Shown here: positions 9,912 to 23,272 of the stretch, piece by piece | Layout of the letters: each line of letters starts with the position of its first letter | Numbering within the stretch: position 1 is the stretch's first letter | Assembly (NCBI RefSeq): GCF_949987515.2 | Contig: NC_082694.2 | Coordinates: 66,462,080-66,526,079 of the forward strand | Length of the DNA stretch: 64,000 nucleotides | Reading direction: 5' to 3' | DNA from: Delphinus delphis | Taxonomy: Eukaryota > Chordata > Mammalia > Artiodactyla > Delphinidae | The notes under the pieces: model-generated | Told to the model about the DNA's origin: nothing | The model's database searches: none | Seen by the model: the letters and a program-made list of their open reading frames with translations, nothing else | Translations under genes and position numbers: made by a program

Positions 9912-12900
9912 CTGAAATAAAAGCGGAGAACCCCATCAGGTACACGTGCAGGACCGAGCCCCCGCTATACACCAGAGACCGTGCTACGCCCTTGGGATAC
10001 TGGGGAGCAGCAGGTGGGATACTGCAGAGCATCAGGCAGGAGCCAGGGAACAAACTCTGGGGCAACAAGGGAAACCCAGACTAATCCTGAAGCTGAAAGT
10101 TTTCATGGCAGTGCCACCAAATTTGCGTTTGTACTTTTTGGTCTTGTTTTCAGATAAAAGAACTCAAAATCATGTCCACAGTGAGTCACATCTCCATTTG
10201 CAGCAAGCATTTTACTCTAGAAGTACAATGCATACAACAGGTGCTATAACATTAAATTCCTCCCAGGATAATTATTGGCACCTACCAGGTACTTTACATA
10301 TATAATTTGGACCCAACACAGTCAGGCAGAAACATAGGTGCTGCTCACGCCACCTGAAAGAATCCAGGAGATTCCTGGAGAAGGAGGTTGCCCAAACCAT
10401 TCAGCCTGGAAACGAGCAGTGGTAGAATGGGATCAAACCCAGGTCTGCCTGACTCCCAAGTCCGTGGCCAATATCACGTGCCTCTCAAGGAGACGGGTTC
10501 TGATCTCACTGTAGCTGTAAAGTCAAAGTCAAATCAGGGTTGAAGGCATGGCCCCAGACACAGGCACATGGGAACATAATCCTAGGCTCTTTTTTCACCT
10601 GTAAACAACACCCGGCTCCTTGACGGCTCTACACCTGAAAGAGTCTACTTCTCTTTCCACAGTCCTGTCAACGAGGTTCCTTTTTCTGATGCCTACTGTG
10701 TGTCCTGACCAGAGCTGGGAGAAACCCCAAACCGGGCTATAAAATCCAGGCTCTGCGGATTCCCTTTGCGCACACTGCCCTGTGACTACAGCTGACCCAA
10801 TTCTTTGCCCAGCAGCTTAAGTACTTAATCCAATGGGCTGCTGGTCTCCTGCCACACACAGCTCTCGGGTACACGCCAGAGAGCCGGAGAGAGGAGACTG
10901 TCTGGGACGCCTGGGCTCACAGAATCACACGGCACCTGCAAGGCCATCTCTTCCAACCTCTCCATTTGATAGATAAGGAAACTGAGGCCCAGAGGGGTCA
11001 GGAGACTTGCTCAGGGTCACACAGCTTGTTAATGGCAAAAGAAAGGAAAGCAGACCCTGGAGGGGGTGGAGACACACATTTGAAGAGATCCCGGGGGGTC
11101 CCTGTGCCTGGCTCTGTTCCTTGGAGGTAGCAGAAGCGCTCTCCTAGAAACTCAGGCCTTCCCAACTTCTGGGGTGTTATGAGGGTACCCAATCTTATTG
11201 CACCTAGCCCCACGCAGTGCTGTCCCCATCAAGTCCCTGACCATGTCAGGGGCCACGTGGGGCTTCCGGGAATCAGGGGCCTCAACACAACCTCCCCAAT
11301 CCCTGCAGACGAGTGATTATTAACCATTTATCCAATAAAGCCCTATTGCTGGGGGATTAAGTCTTAAGCCAGCTGCACAACCAGGCATCATTAAAGACTT
11401 AACGGGGCTTATAAACAGGATGGTAATGGCGGCCAGGAGGAAAACAAGGCAGGGAGGGGCTCGGCTAGTGGGGTGAAGGGAGGGCGGGAAAGATGACGCC
11501 CCCCTGCGGGCTTTCTCTTCCTGATGCAGCCAGCCCTGCAGGTCTGCCCCTGGACTGGGCTCTGCGCACAGACCCACATGCCGAGCAGGGAGAAGGTCAA
11601 GTGGCTTATTTGGGCCCCTCCTCACTTCTCCTCTGGGGAGCCGGAGCCTCCTGCTGTGGGTGAGGACACAGGTGCCCTTCCGAGCACAAGCCTTGGGCAT
11701 GAGTGAGGGGAACCCCCACGAGTGGAAAGTATGCTACAGTTTACAAAGCTTTTTCAGATACCTCCGGTAGGCCTCCCCTCCCCCCCTCCCCCGCTGCCCA
11801 GGAGCAGAGGGACCTGGGGCTCTGAGGGTCACAAGGAAGAGCCAGGATTCAAACCTAGATCTCCTGTCTTCAACACCTGTGCCTCTTGAACAATGAATGG
11901 ATGCCACTGGGTCAACATGCCCACTTCACAGAAAACTGACCAGGGAGGGTGGGCAAGACGCTAGGCTTTTTTTTTTTTTTTTTAAGATTGATTAAGATTG
12001 ATTAAGATTAAGTTGGGGGTAGGAGTTTATTAATTAATTTAGGATTGATTAAGATTGATTAAGTTGGGGGTAGGAGTTTATTAATTAATTAATTAATTTT
12101 TGCCTGTGTTGTGTCTTCATTTCTGTGCGAGGGCTTTCTCTAGTTGTGGCAAGCGGGGGCCACTCTTCATTGCGGTGCGCGGGCCTTTCACTGTCGCGGC
12201 CTCTCTTGTTGTGAAGCACAGGTTCCAGACGCGCAGGCTCAGCACTTGTGGCTCATGGGCCCAGTTGCTCCGTGGCATGTGGGATCCTCCCAGACCAGGG
12301 CTCGAACCTGTGTCCCCTGCATTGGCAGGCGGATTCTCAACCACTGCGCCACCAGGGAAGCCCAAGACCCTAGGCTTTAATGGCCCATTTGGCAGTTCAG
12401 GCCCCAGGATGACCATCTGGGCAGCTAGGCCCAGAAGATGAGCTGCCCCGTCCAAACGGTTGTTCTAAATCTTCAAGGACAGAGCTGCGAAATATCAAGA
12501 GGGGATGGACACCTGGCCCAAGACAGCCCTGGGCCCCTGCCTCTACCCTCTGACCTAAAGCCCAGGGCTGGGCCTGCGCTGTGACCCCCTGGCTGAGAGA
12601 GGTGGCACCCGGCTCCTAGCTAGGATCGCACCCGCTGAGGAAGAGCCAGAGAGACAGGCAGCGGCAAGGCCAGCAGAAGCAGGAGGACAACGACAAGGGC
12701 GGAGAGCATATGATTTTGTTCTAAGCCGGGAATGCGTCTTTAACTAAAAGTGGGGGGAAAAGTGTTAAAATAAGGAGGCTGCTGATGATGGAAGATATGC
12801 CAGGCACGTTTGCTGAGCAGAATCTCAATCTTCACAATAATCCTCTGAAGTATGCAGTGGTGTGATCACTTTTTATAGATGAGGAAACTGAAGCACAGAG

Positions 12901-15900
12901 AGGGCAAGTGACTTACTCAAGGCCACAGAGCTAGGAAGTGGCTGAACGGGGACCCAAACTCAGACCCACAGGACTTCGAATGAGGCGCTCATTTGACAAC
13001 ACTTGGGTCAAGCCACATCAACCTTGACATCACTTGTACAACCCTAACCAAGACCTCTCAAACGCCCGGGCCTCAGTTTCTCTTTTTAAGAAGTGAAGTG
13101 GCCTTCTGGTCTCACTAGGTGGGTGCAAAGCCTGGGCAAATACAGAGATGATAAAATGCTTTGAAGACATATGCTAAACTCAAATCGGAATGTCCTCTTT
13201 GGAGCAGTTTCAACAGGACTGCGAGAGCAGTCTCCAACAGCAGTTTCAAACTCCAAGCAAGAGGCAGAAATACTAACACAGTAATTAAAATAACTCTAAA
13301 CAATGCCTTTCATACCAGGAGCCACACAATTAAGTCTTTTAAGTCCTTGGGGGAAGTCTGAGCATTGAACTTCTGATACTGCTTACTTGCCAGAGAACTT
13401 TGCTCCCTGAATTGCTCAAAGCAGGCGCCATGGAAAAAAAACTTTTTTTCTTTTACAAAGCCTGTTAATTACATTTTTAAAAATCACTATAATAATCTAA
13501 CCCTCCCATCAGAGATTATATTGTATTATCAGATAATACCAATTTATGCCTCTGAAAATTGTAGCTCTCTCCAAAGACAAACAAAACGCACCCAGAACCA
13601 ACCAGCTTCTCATTTCCTCACATCCAGACAGAAAGCCTTGCAGAGCAAAGCTGAGTATTTTGCCAGTACAATCTTATCTCTGACAGCTGCCTAAGAGGCT
13701 GACCCCAAGGAGGTCAAGATTTTTCCACTAAGTCATGCTTTTTAATCATCTAGGCAGCAGAAAAATGAGAGGTTGCAACGGCAGTTTGACGGGGTGGGGA
13801 AGGCAGTGGAAAAAAGGACTCAAGTCAGACTTGCCAAGCACATGACAGGTAGAGTTGGGGCAGCAGGCCAGCCCAGCATGCTGTTTGCCTGCAGGAACTG
13901 GCCAGGAATAAAGCACTGCCCCTGTTCCAAAAAGAAACTGCTTCTGGTTAAACCTCTTACCCCAAAGCGTCCCTTCTCCTTGGACTGGAGAAGGGGAAAA
14001 AAATCCTTTTTGTTTCTCTCTGAAGCAAAAGGCTCCTCTCTAAGGTGTCCAGAAAGGAAGATGGGGAGGCTCTGAGAAGCATTTCCCACCCTCACCCTCC
14101 AGGGCAGAACAGATCACAAAGCATCCATCCCAGCTGTGATTCTCTCAGCCTTGCCCCTTCCTCTGTCCACCAACACCGGACTCCACATCCAGCTGTTACA
14201 CTCGGCTGCCAGGGCTGATGGCTTGGATGAAACTAATAGACACCAAGTTCCCTCCTTTGCAAATGACATCTTGGAGATCACATGCACCAAGAACATCCCG
14301 GGCCCTGCATGTCCCACTGTGGGGAACAGCAGGCATTCAAACTTGGTAATGGTCGGGCTTCCCTGGTGGCGCAGTGGTTGAGAGTCTGCCTGCCGATGCA
14401 GGGGACACGGGTTTGTGCCCCGGTCCGGGAAGATCCCACATGCGGCGGAGCGGCTAGGCCCGTAAGCCACGGCCGCTGAGCCTGTGCGTCCGGAGCCTGT
14501 GCTCCGCAACGGGAGAGGCCACAACAGTGAGAGGCCCGCGTACCACAAAAACAACAACAAACAAATAAACAAACAAAAAACTTGGTAATGGTCAATTTTA
14601 TAGCGGACACTTCTTCAAAGGCATCCTTTGCCAGGTGGCCTCCAATCCCAACAGGATCTGACATTTTGGGAACTCAAATGAGTTCACTCAAAAGGTCAAA
14701 GGAGGGGCTTCCCTGGTGGCACAGTGGTTTTAAGAATCAGCCTGTCAATGCAGGGGACACGGGTTCGAGCCCTGGTCCGGTAATATCTCACAAGCTGTGG
14801 AGCAACTAAGCCCGTGTGCCACAACTACTGAGCCTGTGCTCTAGAGCTCACGAGCCACAAGTACTGAGCCCATGTGCCACAACTACTGAAGTCCGCGTGC
14901 CTAGAGCCTGTGTTCCGCAACAAGAGAAGCCACCGCAATGAGAAGCCCACGTACTGCAACAAAGAGTAGCCCCTGCTCGCCGCAACTAAAGAAAGGCCAC
15001 ACGCAGCAAGGAAGACCCAACGCAGCCAAAACTAAATAAATAAAATAAATTAAAAAAAAAAGGTCAAAGGAGCTTTAGGACCTTCTAGGAAGAAATGGTC
15101 TGTGAGATGTAGTTTGGATGCCAATATACTGGAATTTCTGCCTGTAGATCAGAGCTGTCCAACAGAACTTTCCGCAATAATGGAAATATTTTCTATCTGC
15201 GCTGTCCAATGGCAAACACCAGCCACATGTGTCTCTTAAGCACTCGAGGCTAAAATTTTTAATTCCCTTTCATTTTTATTAATATAAATTTATATGAAAT
15301 ATGTAAAGTTAATATAAATTGAAACAGCTACACAAATAAATAGATAAATATGAGGACAGTGAAAGCAGGACCGTCCAGGAAAGCTCAGGATGCTTGGCTA
15401 ATAGACCGACACGGGAGGCCTGAGAGCAGAGAAGTCTGGGGTTGAAGGTGAGCCCCTGGAGATGCGGAATTAGTCAGCAGGCTTTTGTTGAAAGTATAAA
15501 AGTCACCGGTCAGTCGGCTCCCATTTCACCTACGGAGGGGAACTGAAAGGTAATACCAGGGCTCCAAAGGCCCGAAATTTGGGGGCCTAGCTATCGACTG
15601 TCTGCCTCTAAGCCAGGTGACCTAAACCTGGCTGCCTCTGGGGTGGGAGAGAAGAGAGATGCCTGGCACCTAGGATGGAAAATGAGCGACTCTGGTTGGA
15701 GCAGCCCTCCCCTGTGTGCGTGCATCCCTCAGCCGTCACCCCTGACAAACAACCCGAGCTGGCCACAAAGAAGGTGGAGGGCTCGGCAAAGAGCTGAGAG
15801 ATGCTAATAGGGAAAGCGGACACCAGCAGGTAGAGGAGATGAAAGGTGGTTAACTAGATACAAAGGGCTAATTACCAGCTCTGCAAGCTGAGACCCAGGG

Positions 15901-18900
15901 AGCTCGGCCATCCTGCTCCTCTTTGCTGGGGTGGAACAGAGGAAGGAGGCGTGCTGGGGTGCGGGGGAGAGGGCAGGTGGGACAGAGGGCCTGCGATGAA
16001 TAACCAGGTGGCTCTCCAAGGCCCCAAGAGGGATCTGCCTCGGCATCCAAAACCACACAGTGTGTCTCTCCCCTCTCTGGTTCCAGAGGAGGGGGTAGAA
16101 ATGAACCTCAAACCTGTGATGGAAAATCTCCACTCCCACAGGTAGACCAGGAGTCTGAAAGATCTGGCTTTTCCTTTGTCCCCGTGCTTTGTTATCTCTA
16201 TGACTGGGGTCAAGTCGTTTTAACTTCTCTGAGCCTCAGCTGCCTCGTGAGTAAGATGAGGAAGGAATTTCCACTCTACAGTATTGTTGAAAGGATTACA
16301 CGATGCTTCAGCCTGAGTGCCAGCACGGAAGCCAACAGGCTCAAAGATGTGGAGGCCCATCGCCCCCCTTTCCTCATTTATAAATTGGGATTACTACTAA
16401 TTCCCATCTTATAGGCTTTGGAGAGAATTAAATACAGGTATGTCTGTATGTTCTATAAACTTTAAATTCCTAATGATGGTTCTTATTAGGTAAAGCTGGG
16501 GTCCCCAGGGAGCATTTACAGTAAGGCACTGGAACGTCTGTAGCTGTGGCTTGGGACAGGAGGAAATTAGCAGCACTCCTGGGCTTGTGCTCACAAAGTC
16601 TAGGCCAGGTTCTCTGGACTTCTCCTACAGTACCTCTCTTTTCCCAGGGCATTGGTTAGGCCAACTGGAATGGAAGCCACTGCCTTGTCCAGATCCTGGC
16701 CTTTCAGTGGAAGCCCCTGCAGCTTAAGTCTCCCCATTACGCACCCTCCCCTCCTTCCCCCAGCCTACTCTAGGGGCCTGCCGCCTGGGTTTCTTATTTT
16801 TCCTGGAGAATAACAATGGATGGGCCTTGTGTGTTTATTCGTTCCTAGGAAGGGCTGGTTTCTAACAATGGGCAGATCTCTACCAGCATCCTGCTCTGAC
16901 AAAGGCTGAGTGAATGAGGGGCAGCTAATTCAAAAGAAAAGTACACCCTGCTTTTTGTCCCCTAACAATACGTGAAGGCAAGAAATATGTTCTTTGAAAT
17001 CCTCGCCTCCTGCTACTTTATCATCATCATCATTATTTGCATTTTATTGACTTTTCAGAGTGAAACGTGGGTGGCAAGAACAGAAAGAATTATAGCAAAG
17101 GGGCACAGTGGCTACTGCCTGGATTCAGAGGATGGGGAAGAACATTCTAACACCTCCACTCAGATGCTAATGACCTCATTCTCCATCCTTGAGACTCACG
17201 TCACGCAAATCTCCCCTGGACTGGGGTTATAGACTATCCACCTCACCCTCTCCTACACTTCTCTGGTGTCTCTAATCCTACAGGAGACTTGAGCAGAGAT
17301 TTGGGGCTTTATTAACAACTGTTGAATCTCCTTCCTTTGGATTAAAGATGCTTAAGCCTCCAGCCTTGAAACTTAAAAGAAAAGGAAATCCTCTGGATAA
17401 ACACCATCTTTCATAAACATCTCTCCAACACACACCCATCCTGCAAGTCAGGAGTTCCAAATTCCAATTAATTAGCACGAATCGCTGCAGATAATTCGGG
17501 CCCAGCGAGCTGATGGGGCTTTTGTAATGTTACAGAACATCTCTCAAAGTTCTCCAGGGTGGTAAGAAAACACTGCAGCTTTCTGGCATAGGATGATTTC
17601 AAATACCCCCATCCAAATATGCCCCCTGACTATCTCATTATTGCCCTTTGAAAAGAAGACATGCTTCCCAGTCATCTCTGGGCCTTGGGGGATGGCCTCT
17701 CTCTCTCTCTCTCTCTCTCTCCTGCTGGTGCCACCCAGGTGTCCCACAGCCACACACCCTCTCTCAGAAAGCCCAGACTGACAGGGCTGCCATTTCCAAC
17801 CATTCCCTCATTCTTTGTTTTGGAGACAAAAATCTTGAATATTTAGCCTGGTCCCATAGCCTCCCATTCTCTTCTTGTCTGGGGTTCCCCTATTACCTGG
17901 CTTCCAAAACCATCGTTGGATGGAAACCACTCTCAAGTCTCTGAGGACTTGCTTACAGCCCAGGCCCAGGGCCCTGCTTGGCCTTCAGTCACCACGACCT
18001 CTGCAGCACACTACCAGGCCAGCCTGCTTCAAGGCTGCTTCTCTCCTGATTCTCATGACCCTGCTCAGGTTCACCTGACCTGTCTAACCTCACCTTCCCT
18101 GTGCCCTCCCTGGACTTGGTGTCAGCCTAGGCTTTTCTCTGGACTCAGGCAGCTTCCTGGCTTCCACTGTCCATCTTAGGCTGAGGATTCCCCAATCCAC
18201 GGCTTCACTGCCCTTTCCACCATCTGTGAAAGTCTCCACTTGGATGACATCCATCACCCCCAACTCACCTTTTCCCAAAGTGAGGTCATCAGCTAGTTTA
18301 TATCTTTCTTTAAGTTAAAAACTTTTCTTCCCCTCTCCAACAGGAAGCCTTGCTTGATAGTAGGTCCAGTAAAAGAGGCCTGGAGATTATAGTTGATCGC
18401 AACTGCAGTATTGATGTGAAAACACTGAAGCAAACAGGGCTATGTTCCTAGAGGTCCGCTAATCTCATGGAGACCATCTACACCACCTGCACTAACAGGG
18501 AGGTGATGCCCAGCTAGCGTCTGATCAGACACATTCTGTTCAGTCTAGAGCAGTGGTTCTCAAAGCTTAATTCCTGAGCTCCTTTCAGGGACAGAGTGTC
18601 CATGGAGTTAAAATATTTTCTTAGTAATACTAAGATGTTATTTGCCGTTTTTCCTGTGCTGATACTTGCGCTAATGGTATAAAAAGCAACGGTGGGTGAA
18701 ATTGCTGGCACCTGAGCAAGAATTAATGCTGGCGGCAGCTGCAAACTGTGCTGGTGGTCATTGTATTCGTCACCACCTCCCACTTGCAATTAAAAAAAAA
18801 CAAAAAAACAACTTCGGGCTTCCCTGGTGGCGCAGTCGTTGGGCGTCTGCCTGCCGATACAGGGGACGCGGGTTCTGTGCCCCGGTCCGGGAGGATCCCA

Positions 18901-21900
18901 CATGCCGTGGAGCGGCTGGGCCCGTAAGCCATGGCCGCTGAGCCTGCGCGTCCGGAGCCTGTGCTCCGCAATGGGAGAGGCCACAACAGTGAGAGGCCCG
19001 CGTACAGCAAAAAAAAAAAAAAAAACAAAAAAACTTCATGTCCTTGATGAAGCAGTAAAGATTAATTTTTATTAAATATTGACTGTTAAGTACATGTTGT
19101 TTAATATACTCTGTGATGAAATGCAAAGTCGTTATACAACACTTCTGGTGCACATCAGAGCACAATGGTTGTCTCGCAGAAAAGCATTTATGGGATTGAG
19201 TGGTGAGCCGCTTTTTCCATGGGACGCCATTTTTAGTTGAAAGAATGACTGACCAACAACCATGGTTATTCAGACTTGGGTATTTGGCAGACCTGAGCCT
19301 AATATTTCAAAGAAAATGAGCCTGATATTTCAAAAAAATGACTGATGGTATTTGTTACCAATGATAAAAACTGAGGTCTCAAGCAAAAATTAGAATTTTG
19401 TAAAACTTGTATCAGCCACCATAATCTTGACAGTTTCCTATCACTTGAAGAATTTCTGATGAGACCACATATTAACTAATGTGATTTTTTTTGATATTAT
19501 GTAACAAAATGTGTTAACTTTGGAAGATCTGCATAACTCAGCAAACCTATATTTTCCAAATGATCAGTACAGCACGTTATGAAAACAAGCATGCGTAAAA
19601 GATTCGTTCAAAGTGCAAGATAGGCTAATGAATTTTAATGTAAGAGTACAGAAAGTTCATTGATAAGGTTTCAGATTCCACATTACCACTAACCTTTAAG
19701 AAACTACCACTTACTGAGTTTTGCCAAAATATCAAAGAAAAATATATGAAAAGGCTACTAAAATATTTCTCCCTTTTCTAAGTACATATCTGCATAGGCC
19801 AGATTTTCTTCATGTACTTCAACCAACACCGATCACAACAGATTGGAAGCAGAAGCAGATGTGAGACTCTAGCTGTCTTCTATTAAGCCAGATATCAAAC
19901 AGATTTGCAAAAATGTGAAACCTTTCTTTGTGCTGAACTTTTTTTTTGTTTTGGAAAATATATTTATTTTTATTAAAAATCATTACTTATATTAACATGT
20001 AATGGTTTTATTGTCATTTTAAAGGAATTAATAAATAATAAAATTTTTAAACTTTTAATATCAAAAGATATAACCCACATAAACAAATATCTCTGGGGGT
20101 CCTAAATAATTTTTTAAAAAGTAAAAGGAACTGAGATTTAAAAATTTGAGAGCCAATGGCCTGGAGAAAAAAATACCTTCACAAAGATGACTCCATAAAT
20201 CAAGGTTGAAGGATAATATGTTTTAAAACTGGAAAAGATTTGAGGGGAACATAAGAGGTGCCTTCAAATACTTAAAAGGCTGACATGAAGTCTAAGAGAG
20301 AGCAGATTTTTTTTAACTCCAGGGGGCCTATCTAAAATCAGAATGGAGGATTTCACTGCATTATACAACTTCTAACAAAAATGATAGAATCAACTCTCTC
20401 CATTACAGATGGGGAAGGCAAGGTCCAAAGAGATGCTGGGAGTCGCCTGAAATGACATAGACAGTAGCAAAGCCAAGATTAGAAACCAGTTATCCAGATT
20501 CATACTTCATAATCCCGCTGCGCTGAAAGGTTCTGAGCTCCGTATCACTGGCAATGTCCAAAGAACACGTAAGTGACCCAGTGCCACGCTACTGTAGAGT
20601 GCATTCTCACATCTGATAGAGACTGGCCCAGTCTCAAAGGTACCCTCCCCCTCTGGGATGCTATTGTATCTCAGTTTTGATCCCAAGGAAAATATCTATA
20701 TCCACGATCTCCAAACTTGGAGATTGAAAGAATCTTGAAAGAATTTTGAAAGAATTGAAAGAATTTTGAAAAACTGTCTCCTTTCACACCTTTTAAAACC
20801 GACACCTAAAACTTCTGCTATATTATAAATATTACCATTTAAAAATAAATTTTTATGCCACTCTTTTAAATAAGTACTCAATGGCTTATAAACACCATAG
20901 CAATTTGATATCTACCATCACCTATTTTAAAAACTCATAAGCAAGCTCGTAAGTCAAATCTTATTCCTTTCTCTACTTGAAAATGTATTTCCATTCTACT
21001 GCTCCATAGAATTTTATATTAATGTATTTTCATGTTTGAAAGTTTTTAGTCATTAGCTTTTTTCATACTTCTCTGCAATAAAAAGATGTATTTGTAAATT
21101 GGCTTTTAATGTTTTTATGTCCCATGACCCTAAGCCTTGTTAGTTAAAAAAATTAAGTTCTGGATTGGCTTATTGCAGCTATTAGTATATAAGTAATCAA
21201 TAAACATACCACAAATAATAATTAAACGCAAAGGTAATTTTTCACTGGTTTTTTTATAGATAGGTGGGATTTATGACGCTTCTTAGACAGTAACATTTTT
21301 AAATGGTCCATTTGTTCGATTCTCCTAAGGTTTCTATACGCTGGGAAGGCACCTTAAAAGATTCACGTAGGTGAGAAGCAGGTCCTCTTACAAAGGGGGT
21401 GGAGGGCAATCTTGATAGGAAAGGTAGGAAAAGAAAACTGGTGAAGCCTGTCTTCAGGAAACGCAATTTTAGAAAAGGAACAGAAGGAAGCTAAAGATGT
21501 GGAAATTGATTTCTCCAAAATGCTCTCTGCTGTCGTATCCCTTGAAAGTTTCTGTGAACCTCAGGGGCAGCTGAGGTTTTAACACTTTGGTTTTAACACT
21601 TTGTTAAAACATGAAGGGGTGTATACATAGAACCTGATTAAGAAGTAATCTGGCATTAAAACCTCCAATATTAGGGTGCCAAGGAAAACAGCCAAGAACG
21701 TTTCTGATATGGCTTTAACTGCTATATCCAAGGGGGCAAACGACCAAAGTAATACAGAAATCATAATTTAGTATTAGCTTATCTTTAAGAATGCTTCCGT
21801 CCAAGAGGACAGATTCAACTCTTGAAGAAAAAAAACTCCTTCATGGTAACAACGGTGACACCAGTCCCAGGAAGTCAGGCACCACCATGGTTACGCTTTC

Positions 21901-23235
21901 CCGTCCACATACACACTATGGCTCAATTATATTTTTTCTTTACTCACTTGTTTAAAACATTTAAAAAATAAAATAAAATTCTATCACTACATAAATGGAA
22001 AAGTAGTATTACTTGTCATAGGTAATAACCATAAAATACACTAACATTTTCAAAGTTTGTCTGTGTAACACCTAAATTAACTTTGTAAACCGCCAGGCAT
22101 ATTGGACTCTACTGGAACATTGGCCTAGGCTGTTTACCTGTCGCAAAGAACCTGGAGCCTTGCGGTGCTATTGGGTGGAAGGCCATTGAACACTGGCCCA
22201 AGACTTCCATTATGTTCAGATCTACTTCTAAGAGCCCAGTTTATCCTTGATTCCAGGGAAGCAATATTTCTAAAACCATGACCATTCCATAAGCCAGACC
22301 TGGAACCCCAGGAAAACCAAGATGGTTCAGGGGACTAAACGTGCGTCTGTTCAACCTTCGTGGGTATCCAAGCCAAGGCAACTACCCTGGTCTTCCTCAA
22401 GGTCACACGGTGCTCCAATGTCATTAACAGAATAAAGGAGATAAGTAGGGGGATCGCCAACTCATATACATTTGTAATTCACAGAGCATGTCAACATACC
22501 CACTAGGGGACAAGAATGTCCCTGGCTAATTTGCAATGCTGGCTAAATGGTGCCTAAACATCATTAACTGTTATCATCTCTGCTCAAAATAAGCAGTTAA
22601 CAAACTAGGGGAAGATGTACAACATCTCCCAAACACTTTAAAGTAACCAAACACCTTTCTGACTCTCTCCACAAAGCTCCTCCATCATCCCATTGGTATA
22701 GATTTTACAACCCTGAGATTCTATTTGTAGAGCTTTCAATGCTGGGAGCTTATACTATGATAAACTCTTTTATTTGTCTTCTGTTATTAAGGTAATATAT
22801 AATCAAGAGGCTTAATGATGTTTAATCTCTTTGATTCAGCAATTCTACTTCCAGGAATTTATTCTGAGGAAACAAATCAGACCTGCGCAGAGATTTGTGT
22901 AAAATGATATTCAAAGCAGTGTTCTCTGTAAGAACAAAATATGCCACAACCTAAATATTCAGCAATAAGTGGTACATAACAAAATGAAATGCCATTTTAC
23001 AAAGAAAACCAAGTGACAGGAACATAGTCACAATATTATACGAAGTGAAAAAAGATTCACTCTGGCACATACAGTTTTACCTCAATTTTATTTTTTCAAT
23101 AAAAATGCATATAAAATACTGGAAGTAAACATACCAAAATATTTCAGTGATAGGAATATAGGCATTTAAAATTTCGTTTGTACTTCTCTATATTTTCCTA
23201 AATTTCTAAAAGGAATTAATATCACCTTTATAATT

Positions 23236-23272
<37 letters not shown>

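Larger units (their letters stand above)
16401..18542. other. Intron 2, mostly unique
   Basis: Contains a (TC)n run at 17699-17721, a candidate regulatory block (17460-17545, listed), and possible very old L2 text at about 17800-18350 that I could not delimit. Confidence 0.45.
18551..20158 (+). mobile_element. Decayed hAT (Charlie-like) DNA transposon with transposase remnants
   Basis: The ends are inverted: CAGTGGTTCTCAAAG at 18551 and TTTGAGAGCCAATG ending at 20158. They are flanked by 8-bp target duplications GTCTAGAG (18543-18550) and GCCTGGAG (20159-20166) with two transitions, as expected for hAT elements. The plus strand still encodes hAT transposase signatures: HVLDEAVKI (19037-19063); in the same frame LCDEM through WLSRRKAF (19109-19192); and a shifted frame with GYLADL near 19275. 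Stops and frameshifts make it inactive. A CHRS SINE (18816-19025) interrupts it. It lies antisense to LBH within intron 2. The structure and motifs are seen; the family name is inferred. Confidence 0.8.
20167..22819. other. Intron 2, AT-rich, mostly unassigned
   Basis: About 20220-20330 (GGAAAAGATTTGAGGGGAAC) resembles an ancient mammalian repeat I cannot name. A MIR lies at 20395-20530 and a GAAAGAATT tandem at 20723-20772. No exon recognised. Confidence 0.4.
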
